From Bacillota bacterium (GTDB lineage: Bacteria; Bacillota; Clostridia; Christensenellales; SZUA-584): a DNA stretch of 64,000 bases. The position numbers and the translations under genes were made by a program. Every line of letters begins with the position of its first letter. The first letter of the stretch is position 1. The notes under the pieces were generated by a model. The model was not told where the DNA came from, searched no databases, and was given only the letters and a program-made list of their open reading frames with translations. Location of the stretch: positions 1-64,000 of the forward strand of contig JAEWCC010000065.1 of NCBI GenBank assembly GCA_023390815.1, given 5' to 3'. Shown one piece after another: positions 33,182 to 41,331 of the stretch.

Positions 33182-34054
33182 TTATTTTCCTCCGAACTGC
33201 TTTTTCAGCGTCCAGACCGCGTCTTCCGGCGGGTCTTTGCGCAGATAGATCATATTCAGGATGCGCTCTTTAAAGCGCCATGACGTAAGCTTCGAAACGG
33301 CATACAGCGTTTTATAGCTCAGCCCTACCGATACCCTTGCGGGCGGGTTCTTCATGCGTGCAACCTTCAGCACGAGCTTTGCGCACTCCTCCGGCCCCGG
33401 CGAAGCCATCTCGGAGCGGATCATCTCATAGAGAGCGCGCTCCAACGGTTTGGCGTACGCAGAGTTGCGGCTTTTTTCTGTAAAAACACGCTTTTCGGTA
33501 AAGCCGGTCTTCGTATCGCCCGGCTCGACGGTGCAGGCGCGGATGCCATAAGGCCCCGACTCCATACGTAGCGTGGTGGTTAGCATAAACAGCGCGGATT
33601 TCACAGCGCTGTACATACCCTGAAACGCGATCGGGAAGCAGGCCGCCATCGACCCGATGTTGATTACTGAGCCGCCGCCTGCCGCCCGCATCAACGGCAG
33701 CACATGGTTGAGCACGCGTATGACCCCGAAGAAGCACACTTCAAACTGCGTTTTGGCTTCCTCCGCGGTGGTCTCCTCAATCGCGCCGGCGATACCGCTG
33801 CCCGCAGCGTTGACCAGCACATCGATGTGCCCGTGGCGCTCCGCCACGAACTTCACCGCATCCTCCACAGACTTCTCGTCTTCGAGCGTCATCGGCAGCA
33901 TGGTGACGGGGGCTCCTTCAGTACCCGCCTTCTCAAAGCTTGCGCGCCGCGATGTACCGTAAACGATGTAGCCTTCCTTCGCAAATAGCTCCGCGACTGC
34001 CTTGCCGATGCCGGAGCTGGCGCCCGTAACGAGCGCAATCTGTTGATTATTCAT
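33182..34054 (-). CDS. Short-chain dehydrogenase/reductase, probably leaderless
   Basis: 290 residues from the ATG at 34054. Classical SDR: VTGASSGIG (10-18), NAAGSG near 90, Ser and YSAVK catalytic residues (MYSAVKSALFML), and the C-terminal extension of retinol-dehydrogenase-like SDRs. It reduces or oxidises a carbonyl or alcohol with NAD(P). No Shine-Dalgarno is present; the promoter -10 lies seven bases before the ATG, so the message should begin at the start codon. It heads the nitroreductase operon. Confidence 0.88.
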   Translation of the reverse strand: MNNQQIALVTGASSGIGKAVAELFAKEGYIVYGTSRRASFEKAGTEGAPVTMLPMTLEDEKSVEDAVKFVAERHGHIDVLVNAAGSGIAGAIEETTAEEAKTQFEVCFFGVIRVLNHVLPLMRAAGGGSVINIGSMAACFPIAFQGMYSAVKSALFMLTTTLRMESGPYGIRACTVEPGDTKTGFTEKRVFTEKSRNSAYAKPLERALYEMIRSEMASPGPEECAKLVLKVARMKNPPARVSVGLSYKTLYAVSKLTSWRFKERILNMIYLRKDPPEDAVWTLKKQFGGK

Positions 34055-34061
34055 GGACATT

Positions 34062-34090
34062 ATTGTATACACTTGACAGCCATATTTCAA
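34062..34090 (-). promoter_or_regulatory. Promoter giving a leaderless SDR message
   Basis: Minus-strand TTGAAA (plus 34085-34090), 17 bases, TACAAT (plus 34062-34067). The start codon A is eight bases after the -10, the position at which transcription normally begins. Confidence 0.65.
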
Positions 34091-34179
34091 TAGGGCGGCG
34101 GCAAAAGCGCCCTGTCAACCGATGCCGGGTCAATATCCCGTCATGTCCGGCTTATCGTTTTCGATATCCCCTTTAAATG

Positions 34180-34227
34180 AAAACGGGCTGTGGGGTCAAC
34201 CCGGTTTACACGGCCCCACAGCTCGTT
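34180..34227 (-). terminator. Terminator after the binding lipoprotein
   Basis: AAACGGGCTGTGGGG (34181-34195) and CCCCACAGCTCGTTT (34213-34227) form a long stem with one mismatch around an 17-base loop, ending in TTTT on the minus strand. Confidence 0.75.
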
Positions 34228-34270
34228 TGTTATGTTTATGAAGTGTTGTTTACAAAATAAGAGATAGCGC

Positions 34271-35308
34271 TTACGGCATGTAATAGATTGCGTCGTCCGG
34301 TATCGCGCCGCCCAGCGACTCGGGGTTGTTCGCAAACATCACCGCGAAATAGTCGTCCAAAATTGCCTTGGCGGCTTCGCCCGTGATAAACGAGATGCCG
34401 CAGCGCGGGATTGCGGAGAGCGCAACCGCCTCGGAGCCCACGATCTCCTTGGAGACGATATCCGCAGCCGCCTCGGCGCTGTCAGCTGTCACATAGCCCA
34501 CCGAGGCGCTGCAGTCCGCGATCAGCTTTTGCATACCTGCCGCGTCCGCCGCCAGGGCACCCGATACGATCGTCACGCCCATCGGCATGCCCGCATCCTC
34601 GCCGTAGATTTTCTGCCACTCCGCGTTGATATCGATCTTAACCTGAATATCCGGGTTTTTCGCGATCACGGTGGATACAAACGGTTCGGGCAGCAGCGCG
34701 AGACTGACCTCTCCCGCCGCCATCGCGTTCGCGAGGTCCGCATGCGCGCCCATATACTGCACATCCGCATCGGTCACCCCATTGGCTTCGAGTATCTTCT
34801 CCAGCACATACTCGGGTGTGGACCCCTGCCCCGTCGCATAAATCGTTTTGCCGGAAAGATCGGCGACGCTGTTTACCGTGTTGCCGTTCTCCACAATGTA
34901 CAGCACGCCCATCGTGGTGACCGCCGCGATCTTGATACCACCGCCCATCTTGTTGTACAGCACCGCCGCCAGATTGGAAGGCACCGCCGCCACGGATACC
35001 TCGCCGCTGATGACTTTGGCGGTAATCTGATCGGGGCTGGTATACAGGCCAACTTCGTAAGCCGGATTGTCGAACAGCTGAATCATGCCCATGCCCGTCG
35101 GCCCTGCGAGCGTCGCGACGGGAAGCGGGTTGCTTTCATCAAACGAGGGGGATGCGGCTGCAGGCGTCTCCGTCACGATCTGCGTGGCCGAGGCCGTTTC
35201 CGTGGGGGACACCGACGCGGTCTCCCCAGCCGCGCCGGTATCGCCGCACGCCGCGAGCAGCGCGAGCGCCAGGATAAGCGCTATCACAATGGATAATTTC
35301 TTTTTCAT
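34271..35308 (-). CDS. Orphan ABC-type substrate-binding lipoprotein (NMT1/SsuA-like)
   Basis: 345 residues from the ATG at 35308 (AAGGAG upstream). Lipobox LAAC with Cys near residue 20, a Thr/Ala-rich linker, then an NMT1-like periplasmic fold: VATLAGPTGMGMIQL, VAAVPSNLAAVLYNK, GKTIYATGQGSTPEYV, AGEVSLALLPEPFVS. Relatives bind sulfonates, nitrate or thiamine precursors. No permease or ATPase follows; the only neighbour is the TM1266-like gene 47 bases upstream, with which it shares a leader RNA. Substrate unknown. Confidence 0.88.
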   Translation of the reverse strand: MKKKLSIVIALILALALLAACGDTGAAGETASVSPTETASATQIVTETPAAASPSFDESNPLPVATLAGPTGMGMIQLFDNPAYEVGLYTSPDQITAKVISGEVSVAAVPSNLAAVLYNKMGGGIKIAAVTTMGVLYIVENGNTVNSVADLSGKTIYATGQGSTPEYVLEKILEANGVTDADVQYMGAHADLANAMAAGEVSLALLPEPFVSTVIAKNPDIQVKIDINAEWQKIYGEDAGMPMGVTIVSGALAADAAGMQKLIADCSASVGYVTADSAEAAADIVSKEIVGSEAVALSAIPRCGISFITGEAAKAILDDYFAVMFANNPESLGGAIPDDAIYYMP

Positions 35309-35354
35309 AAAAACTCCTTCCGGGCTGTTGCCCATAAAAATGTTTACCGCCGGA

Positions 35355-35615
35355 TTACAGCGGCTGGAATTCTTTTTTGGATACCGACGTCTTCACCTGC
35401 ACCTCGGGCAGCGCGCCCAGCTTGCCGGTTAAGTTATTGATCTCGTCGAGCTCGCCCGCCAGCACGATGGTGATGACCGAAGCGCCGTATTCAGGTATGG
35501 GCAGCCCCATGCGCCCTTTGACGAGCCCCTTAAAGCCCGCGACGAGCGCGTTGAACTCTGCCTGACTGCGCTGCGGGTTTTCGAGTATGGCGCTGATCAC
35601 TGCGATCCTTTGCAT
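35355..35615 (-). CDS. TM1266-family putative iron-only hydrogenase regulator
   Basis: 86 residues, ferredoxin-like/NikR-C-like small ligand-binding fold: RIAVISAILEN, then GRMGLPIPEYGASVITIVLAG and LPEVQVKTSVSK, the features of the TM1266 family. These proteins are encoded near [FeFe]-hydrogenase maturation genes and are presumed regulators, but lack a DNA-binding domain. Here none of hydE, hydF or hydG is in the window. CAGGAGGTATCC precedes the ATG. It is the first gene after the structured leader and is cotranscribed with the lipoprotein. Confidence 0.8.
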   Translation of the reverse strand: MQRIAVISAILENPQRSQAEFNALVAGFKGLVKGRMGLPIPEYGASVITIVLAGELDEINNLTGKLGALPEVQVKTSVSKKEFQPL

Positions 35616-35634
35616 GGATACCTCCTGATTTCTC

Positions 35635-35706
35635 TACCCCAAAAAGCTACGCTTTCCGGGGACCCCGTAACTATACCCCAAAAAGCTTCGCTTTCCGGGG
35701 ACCCCC
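35635..35706. repeat. Two tandem 32-base repeats, 39-base period
   Basis: Copies at 35635-35666 and 35674-35705 share TACCCCAAAAAGCT[A/T]CGC followed by TTTCCGGGGACCCC, differing at one base. Each contains a partly self-complementary CCCC...GGGG stem. They lie between the leader terminator and the TM1266-like start codon and so are in the transcript. Confidence 0.75.
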
Positions 35707-35712
35707 GGAATT

Positions 35713-35736
35713 AAAAAACCTGCCGTGAAAGGCAGG
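35713..35736 (-). terminator. Leader terminator before the TM1266-like operon
   Basis: CCTGCC (plus 35719-35724) and GGCAGG (35731-35736) form a stem followed by six U on the minus strand. It stands between the promoter at 35.9 kb and the coding region. Confidence 0.85.
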
Positions 35737-35886
35737 TGTAACGCAAACAGAAAGCAAACGCTTTAAGCTATTGTAACATGCCTTTCAGCTGAGACCATCG
35801 TCTGCGCTGTCAGTACAGTCTATGGTTTTCTCCGCAGGCTTTTGCGGAGATTCGACGGAATGAAAGGGGCTCCCTCGCATCCATCT
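35737..35886 (-). ncRNA. Unidentified structured leader RNA (riboswitch candidate)
   Basis: The predicted transcript from about 35886 folds, by eye, into a three-way junction. P1: CCUUUCA (plus 35861-35867) with UGAAAGG (35781-35787), plus AUG/CAU below a 10-nt bulge. P2: UCUCCGCA with UGCGGAGA (plus 35829-35850). P3: ACCAU with AUGGU (plus 35796-35824). A terminator follows 45 nt later. No known riboswitch core (TPP, cobalamin, FMN, SAM, ZTP) could be matched by eye. Promoter, structure, terminator and operon in that order suggest ligand-controlled attenuation. Confidence 0.5.
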
Positions 35887-35892
35887 GTGTGA

Positions 35893-35921
35893 AGAATATC
35901 ACAAAGTAAATCAAAGGGCAA
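35893..35921 (-). promoter_or_regulatory. Promoter of the leader RNA
   Basis: Minus-strand TTGCCC (plus 35916-35921), 17 bases, TATTCT (plus 35893-35898). Confidence 0.6.
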
Positions 35922-35978
35922 GAACTATTTTGGCCTTTCAAGCTTTATTAAGCCATGATACTTGTCATCATTATTTCA

Positions 35979-36008
35979 TTGGATATCTGTTCCGGGTATG
36001 AGTATAAT
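35979..36008 (+). promoter_or_regulatory. Promoter of the LuxR membrane regulator
   Basis: TTGGAT (35979-35984), 18 bases, TATAAT (36003-36008), 50 bases before the start codon. Confidence 0.6.
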
Positions 36009-36057
36009 ATACCTATTCACATCATTTATCGTTATAAGTAAAGGGGTCATCGTTTAA

Positions 36058-37527
36058 ATGGGCGTTTTTGGGGGTAAACCCGAAGATACGATAACGAGCT
36101 ATAATGTCGTCAATTTCAAGTGGGTCAGGAAGCGAAATCTGTCCTATATTTTTATCTGGATTATTTACTATGCCTGGGTCATCGTTTTTGCGACGTGGTG
36201 GACCGCCTCTCCCCTCACCGCGGATATGTTCAGCGACAAGCTGCGCAGTCTGATGCACGCGCTGAACCTGATCTCTTCGGCAGTATTTATCTTCATTTTA
36301 AAGAAAGAATGGTTCGTCAAAACCGCCCGTATCGGCGCAGCATCGGTTATTGTCGGTATGATCCTGTTCATGACCGTGAAGGACGCGCAAATGCAGATGA
36401 TATCCGCCGTTATCATCGCGATATCGATAGGCTGCGTCAACACCAGCATCCTGATGCCGTTTGTGTTCGCGCTCAATAATACGGAGAAACTGTATGCCGT
36501 CATCGGCAGCAACGCGCTGATCGGCCTGCTCATGCTTTTGCTGGATCATAATACCGAAAAGCTCATGCAAAGCAACAGCGAACTGTGGTTCTCTTTCGGC
36601 ATCGTCGTCCTTGCACTCAGCGCCACGCTGTTCTTTAAAAAGGACTGCCTTGCGGAGGCGGCCCCGCCGAAGAGCTTCGACAAGCCCAAGATGCACTTTA
36701 GCGCATATTGGATGCTGATTTTAAGCTGCATGTTCGCGATCCTGGGCAAGGGGGTCGGCAAGGGAATTCTCAATGTCGCCGCTGTCGGCAGCAATCTTCC
36801 TCTTCTGACGTTGTACCAGGTTGGATCGCTGGCCGGTTGCGTCATCTATATCGTCATCTATGCTTTTTCAAAAAAAAGCATCTACCTCACCTGGAATATC
36901 GCTTTCGGCACGCTGGCGATGGGTTTACTGCTGAACGGTTTTTCCGCTCAGGCTGCGGGGCTGGCTGTGGTGTTTGCGTTACTATTCGGCATCAGCAATA
37001 CGATGGGAATGGCGAATATGTATTATCTTCTCGGTGTAATCGGCAAAAAATATAACAGTATGCGGTATGCCCGGTTTTCCATTCTCTTTATTGGGGTTTG
37101 CGGCGGTGTCTCCGGCGTGCTAATCGGTAACCTCATTACCAATGAAAAAAGCAGTTCCATATCCCTGATCGCCTCGGTGGGTTCGGCCATCGTCGTGTTG
37201 ATCTTTTTGACGCTATCTCCGCTTCTCGCAAGCTCTCATTATGAGGATGAATGGGCAAAGGACTCTTCGAAAATGGAAATCGACAACGAGCAGCTTCACC
37301 TTTTCCGGCCATACCGGATGAGTCGGCGGGAAATCGAGGTATGCAAACTGCTGTTGCAGGGATATACGATGCGGCAGATATCCGGTATTCTTTCCATTGC
37401 GTACCCGACTGTGAATACCTACTGCACCAGTATCTACCGCAAGACCCATATCAGCAGCCGGGCCGAACTGGCGCAGGTTTTTAAAGAGTATATGAACAGC
37501 TTGCAGAATCAAACCGAGACTAAATAG
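36058..37527 (+). CDS. Membrane-bound LuxR-family regulator with transporter-like sensor
   Basis: 489 residues. About twelve hydrophobic helices fill residues 27-405, the layout of an MFS-like sensor, followed by a LuxR/GerE helix-turn-helix (about 420-475: MSRREIEVCKLLLQGYTMRQI, then NTYCTSIYRKTHISSRAEL). The DNA-binding domain must face the cytoplasm and may be released or moved when the membrane part senses a ligand. AAAGGGG precedes the ATG. Its HTH resembles that of the small LuxR protein at 38.2 kb, suggesting a related regulon. Confidence 0.85.
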   Translation: MGVFGGKPEDTITSYNVVNFKWVRKRNLSYIFIWIIYYAWVIVFATWWTASPLTADMFSDKLRSLMHALNLISSAVFIFILKKEWFVKTARIGAASVIVGMILFMTVKDAQMQMISAVIIAISIGCVNTSILMPFVFALNNTEKLYAVIGSNALIGLLMLLLDHNTEKLMQSNSELWFSFGIVVLALSATLFFKKDCLAEAAPPKSFDKPKMHFSAYWMLILSCMFAILGKGVGKGILNVAAVGSNLPLLTLYQVGSLAGCVIYIVIYAFSKKSIYLTWNIAFGTLAMGLLLNGFSAQAAGLAVVFALLFGISNTMGMANMYYLLGVIGKKYNSMRYARFSILFIGVCGGVSGVLIGNLITNEKSSSISLIASVGSAIVVLIFLTLSPLLASSHYEDEWAKDSSKMEIDNEQLHLFRPYRMSRREIEVCKLLLQGYTMRQISGILSIAYPTVNTYCTSIYRKTHISSRAELAQVFKEYMNSLQNQTETK

Positions 37528-37542
37528 CCCGCAGTTTTTATG

Positions 37543-37577
37543 GCGGTTCTCATCAGACCAATGAGAACCGCTTTTTT
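37543..37577 (+). terminator. Terminator after the LuxR membrane regulator
   Basis: GCGGTTCTCAT (37543-37553) and ATGAGAACCGC (37561-37571) form an 11-bp stem followed by six T. Confidence 0.9.
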
Positions 37578-37664
37578 ATTCCACTCATGCGAACTAATGA
37601 ATAGTCAATTCGGAGGTTTTATGCGAAGAATAGTATAACATATTACGAAAGTGAGGTTTTTATT

Positions 37665-38141
37665 TTGGCATTTTGCAGGTATTGTGGAGCAAGTATTCAA
37701 GCAGGCACTAAATTCTGCCCCTCCTGCGGCAAACCGGATGCGGAGGCATCATCCCCAGGGGCAAACACGGCGCCCACAGCACAGAATCAGAATGGCTATG
37801 TCGACGCAAAGGACGTCGAAGACAACAAGGCCATGGGAATTCTGGCTTATATCATCGTGCTGATTCCGCTGTTTGCGGCACCCAAGAACTCTATATTCGC
37901 GCGATACCATACCAATCAGGGGCTCAACCTGCTGATTCTCGGGGTTGCATACGGGCTCGTATCGTGGGTGCTGGGCGCGATATTTTTCGTCATATCCTGG
38001 CAGCTCGCGCTGGCGATAAGTTGGATTTTCTCATTGGGCGCATTGATCTTTCCCGTATTATGTATTATTGGGATCATCCACGTCTGCAAGGGTGAAATGA
38101 AGCCGTTGCCGGTCATTGGGAAATTTCAAATTCTGAAATGA
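37665..38141 (+). CDS. Zinc-ribbon DUF4870-like membrane protein
   Basis: 158 residues starting at TTG, with GTGAGG ten bases before. An N-terminal zinc ribbon (CRYCGASIQAGTKFCPSCG), a disordered linker with the acidic VDAKDVEDNKA, then three membrane helices with the DUF4870-like motif FARYHTNQGLNLL. Cys set complete. Probably a tail-anchored or polytopic inner-membrane protein of unknown function. Lies between two LuxR genes. Confidence 0.75.
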   Translation: MAFCRYCGASIQAGTKFCPSCGKPDAEASSPGANTAPTAQNQNGYVDAKDVEDNKAMGILAYIIVLIPLFAAPKNSIFARYHTNQGLNLLILGVAYGLVSWVLGAIFFVISWQLALAISWIFSLGALIFPVLCIIGIIHVCKGEMKPLPVIGKFQILK

Positions 38142-38213
38142 AAAAATGTTGACGGTGCGGTGAAAAACTCTTAATGGGTCCCAGCGAAGTATGATGGTGT
38201 GGGAGGTGTTGAT

Positions 38214-38576
38214 ATGGCGCTGTTTGAGCGGCTGAAACGAGGGTCTTCATCGGAAAAACAACGCGTTGCAGAAGGCGCACTTTCCGATGACGCAGCGGAT
38301 AGCAGTCCGGCTCCATCGGTCCGTGGCAAAGCGGGAATCACGGAGACGGTGAAGCAGGATCGGGTTATGCAGTTAGCTCCGCGCGAATATGAATTGTATC
38401 TCCTGCTTTTGGAGGGGTATACGTTGAACGAATCCGCAAAAAAGCTATGCGTGAAATACGCTATGGCGAACACCCACATGAACGCAATCTACAGAAAGCT
38501 GGGGGTTAATTCCAGGGCTGAATTGATTATCAATTATCATACTGTGATGGGACAAAAGCACACAGTAGAAACCTGA
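38214..38576 (+). CDS. Small LuxR-type HTH protein without receiver
   Basis: 120 residues from the ATG at 38214 (GGGAGGTGTTGAT before it); a GTG five codons earlier is less likely. Residues 1-55 are charged and disordered; the rest is a GerE/LuxR helix-turn-helix (APREYELYLLLLEGYTLNES, then NTHMNAIYRKLGVNSRAEL). No receiver or ligand-binding domain, so activity may depend on level or partners. The recognition-helix end is strikingly like that of the 36.1-kb regulator. Confidence 0.8.
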   Translation: MALFERLKRGSSSEKQRVAEGALSDDAADSSPAPSVRGKAGITETVKQDRVMQLAPREYELYLLLLEGYTLNESAKKLCVKYAMANTHMNAIYRKLGVNSRAELIINYHTVMGQKHTVET

Positions 38577-38672
38577 TAGTTGTATTTTATCCATTAATAT
38601 GTTACTATACGCCAATAATCGGATTTCCCGGCTGTATTCGCCGGTCCGAATAATTTGAAGGGATTTAAGTAA

Positions 38673-39527
38673 ATGAAGAAAATTTTATCTTTCCTTGTTG
38701 CCATTATGATGATCTTCGTGATGTTTGCCGGCTGCAGCGGTGCTGGTCAAAATAATCCGGATGAATCCAAGTCTGCAGGTCAGGAAGAAACCCAGTCGGC
38801 CGAAGTTTCGGAAAGCGATGCGGTCAGCTTGCCTGCTCCTATCGAGAGCAGCGTTTCCAGCAGTGGCAGCCCCGTTGCCGATTCCTATACGGCTTTCGTG
38901 AATGCAAAGACCGTCCCCTTTACAAAACTTAGCGACGGACTTTCGAACAACGAGCAGACCCTGTGGGCTTCGATGTCGCTTCTTGGCGTGGCGATGGTCG
39001 ATATGGGCATGATCCCGGTCGCGTTCTTTGGCTTAGGCGAAGAAGCGGCTGCGGCAGGCCTTGCAATGCTGGGCGCGGAGGGCGTTCAGTATAGCGAAAA
39101 CGGCAACAGCTATACCATCAGCTACACTTCTACCGATGCGGACGGCAATCCGGAAACCGCACAGATGACCGGTACATTCGATGCTGCCGCGGATTCGCTG
39201 GTTTGCACCGGCTCAACGAATGGAGTGGAGAACTTCTATTCCGAATACCGCAAGACCGCATACGGCTATATTGGCCAGTACTATTTTTCGAACGATGACG
39301 GCACGGCGTCCTACTATGTGATGACGGTACAGGGCGAAGACGGCACCTTTGGACTGTCGACGACGCCTTCCGGAAAGCCTTCTGCGCTGACGGGCAGCGA
39401 GCCGTACGATTATCCCTCGACTTTGCCGGAATGGTATGCCATCAATGGCAGCACCATCACGGGCAAGATGTCGGACGGCACCGATGTCAACTTCGAATAT
39501 GTGCCGAGCGAGACCGCAAGCAACTGA
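38673..39527 (+). CDS. Uncharacterised lipoprotein (first of a tandem pair)
   Basis: 284 residues. Lipobox FAGC with Cys near residue 20, then a Ser/Glu-rich linker to about 65. The rest is a conserved domain with ALGAEGVQ-like YSENGNSYTISYTS, FDAAADSLVCTG, YGYIGQYY and the ending EWYAINGSTITGKMSDGT. All these elements recur in the lipoprotein 168 bases downstream. No known family. Extracellular or membrane-anchored; function unknown. Confidence 0.8.
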   Translation: MKKILSFLVAIMMIFVMFAGCSGAGQNNPDESKSAGQEETQSAEVSESDAVSLPAPIESSVSSSGSPVADSYTAFVNAKTVPFTKLSDGLSNNEQTLWASMSLLGVAMVDMGMIPVAFFGLGEEAAAAGLAMLGAEGVQYSENGNSYTISYTSTDADGNPETAQMTGTFDAAADSLVCTGSTNGVENFYSEYRKTAYGYIGQYYFSNDDGTASYYVMTVQGEDGTFGLSTTPSGKPSALTGSEPYDYPSTLPEWYAINGSTITGKMSDGTDVNFEYVPSETASN

Positions 39528-39547
39528 TCGAATCACAAAAACCGCGC

Positions 39548-39582
39548 AAAAGCCTTCAGCCACAACGGCTGAAGGCTTTTTT
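39548..39582 (+). terminator. Terminator after the first lipoprotein
   Basis: AGCCTTCAGCC (39551-39561) pairs with GGCTGAAGGCT (39567-39577) and runs into six T. Confidence 0.9.
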
Positions 39583-39694
39583 CATGCATATTTTTTTGCA
39601 TATCCTCCATAAAAATCGGAAATGATATCATATATGATACGCTGTGATCGAATTTTAACACGCTGTCCATTTTAAACAGAAAGGAGGCATTGAA

Positions 39695-40543
39695 ATGAAG
39701 AAACTGATGATTCTGCTCATGGCTGCCATGATTATCCCCTTTGCGGGGTGCGGCCTTGCGCAGCCGTATACGAATTACCCTGGCGCGCAGGAGTTTGCCG
39801 CAGGCGGAGCCGTAAATCAGGAGGTTAAAGCAATTCCCGTCGATGGCACCTCTTTGAGGATTGAAGAAGAGAGCGAGGTCGCCGTCGAAATTGCCATCTC
39901 CGGCAGTCCCATTGCGGACTCCTGCGCGGCTTTTACCGACGCCCAGAGGGCAGTTTACGAGAGGCTTCTTGGCAATCTTGACGGAAATCCGGATTTAAAG
40001 CAGGCGCTCACGTCGCTTAGCGGCATCGAGGCTGCGGACGTGCATATAAAACCGGTCCTGTTCTTTGGCCGCGGCGAGCAGCATGCGGCTGCGGGTCTCG
40101 CACTGACGGGCGCTAAGGATGTGCAGTATACCAACAACGGCAACAGCTATACGATCGCGTATACCAGCGCGGAAGGTGCGGCGGTATCGCTGACCGGTAC
40201 GTGGGACGCCGCAGCCGATTCGCTCGTCTGCACGGGATCAAGGGATGGCAGGGAGAACTTCTACGCAGAATACCGCCGGACCCCGTATGGTTATGTCGGG
40301 CAATACTATTTGGCCCATGACAACGGTGCCTCATCCCTCTTTGTGGTTACGCTGAAGGGCGGCGAGGGCACATTCGGTATTTCGTCCGTTTCGGGCAAAC
40401 CGGTGGCGCTCACGGGCAGCGAGCCGTCCGATTATCCCGCCTGCTGCGACGAATGGTACGCGATCAATGGCAGCACCATCACGGGCAAGATGTCGGACGG
40501 TACGGCCATCAACATCGAGTGCGGTAACACCGAAGGCGATTGA
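39695..40543 (+). CDS. Uncharacterised lipoprotein (second of a tandem pair)
   Basis: 282 residues, lipobox FAGC (Cys near residue 19). The C-terminal 190 residues follow the first copy: YTNNGNSYTIAYTS, WDAAADSLVCTG, ENFYAEYRRTPYGYVGQYY and EWYAINGSTITGKMSDGT. The N-terminal linker has diverged completely. GAAAGGAGG precedes the ATG. Separated from the first by a terminator, so the two are independently transcribed paralogues. Function unknown. Confidence 0.8.
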   Translation: MKKLMILLMAAMIIPFAGCGLAQPYTNYPGAQEFAAGGAVNQEVKAIPVDGTSLRIEEESEVAVEIAISGSPIADSCAAFTDAQRAVYERLLGNLDGNPDLKQALTSLSGIEAADVHIKPVLFFGRGEQHAAAGLALTGAKDVQYTNNGNSYTIAYTSAEGAAVSLTGTWDAAADSLVCTGSRDGRENFYAEYRRTPYGYVGQYYLAHDNGASSLFVVTLKGGEGTFGISSVSGKPVALTGSEPSDYPACCDEWYAINGSTITGKMSDGTAINIECGNTEGD

Positions 40544-40567
40544 ACCGTGTTGACAGATAAAGAATAA

Positions 40568-40600
40568 CGACCTCCTGTCCATGCACAAGAGGCCGTTTTT
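40568..40600 (+). terminator. Terminator after the second lipoprotein
   Basis: CGACCTC and GAGGCCG (40568-40574 and 40589-40595) form a 7-bp stem with one mismatch, followed by five T. Confidence 0.65.
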
Positions 40601-40608
40601 GTTGCCGT

Positions 40609-41331
40609 TTATTCCGCCGCCCGCGTGCTTTGCAGCACTCCCCGGACGATGAGCCTATGCGTCGCAACGCGGATGGGCGTGCAGGTGATGAGCGTAATGG
40701 TCGCGTCTTCCGTCGGGTCCAGCACATAGGTGTCGCTGGGCGCGACGACAAACTTTTCCGTCACCGTGTAGGTGTATACGGTTCCGGCGCGCTCGAGTAT
40801 CAGCTCATCGCCCGCCTCCAGCTCATCCAGCCGGTTGAAAAATTCGCCGTAGGTATATTTGCGGTGACCCATGATCACGCAGTTGCCCGTCTCTCCCGGC
40901 ATCACGGACCTCGGATAATGCCCCACCGTGTACCGAAGCGAGCGGGAGCCGACGCCCTCGCGCATCGCCACTTCCAGATCGATGGACGGGATCGTGAGAA
41001 CCGCCAGCAGAGCGGCATCCGTTTCGCCAGATTCCTCCGGCTGCGCCGTGTCCGGGTCCGGCAATTCGCCAGTTGGGCCGGGCTGGCCGGGCGGCGCTGC
41101 GGAAACCGCCGTGCTTTGTTCGGTGTTTCGGTATTGCACAACAAAGCGCTTCTGCTCGGATGAAACCGAGAGCCGTGAAATCACCGCAAAGGCGGCTATG
41201 GCCAGCCCCACGGCGACCAGCACCCACGGCAGGTATCGGAGCACCGTGCGCTTTGCGGCCTGCCGCTTGCGAAAACGCCTGCGCGCACGCCGCGTTACGC
41301 CAACATCTCCTTCGGGGGTGTTATCGCGCAT
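40609..41331 (-). CDS. Sortase, class C/D-like, dedicated to the adjacent adhesin
   Basis: 240 residues with one N-terminal membrane helix (about 33-51) and a short Pro/Glu-rich linker. The catalytic set is His156 (MGHRKY), Cys217 (LITCTP) and Arg226 (THRLIVRG). It cleaves a sorting signal and joins the protein to the wall on the outer face. The lack of a C-terminal membrane helix argues against a class C pilin polymerase; class D is the better guess. The start codon overlaps the 3' end of the adhesin gene by 11 bases, so translation is coupled to its substrate. Confidence 0.92.
   Translation of the reverse strand: MRDNTPEGDVGVTRRARRRFRKRQAAKRTVLRYLPWVLVAVGLAIAAFAVISRLSVSSEQKRFVVQYRNTEQSTAVSAAPPGQPGPTGELPDPDTAQPEESGETDAALLAVLTIPSIDLEVAMREGVGSRSLRYTVGHYPRSVMPGETGNCVIMGHRKYTYGEFFNRLDELEAGDELILERAGTVYTYTVTEKFVVAPSDTYVLDPTEDATITLITCTPIRVATHRLIVRGVLQSTRAAE

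Noticed and set aside
35713..35886. TPP or c-di-GMP-I riboswitch
   Set aside because: CUGAGA and the TPP 3' core are absent. A CGCAAAAGCC...AAACCAU...GAUGG string recalls c-di-GMP-I, but the other required helices and conserved bases do not fit.
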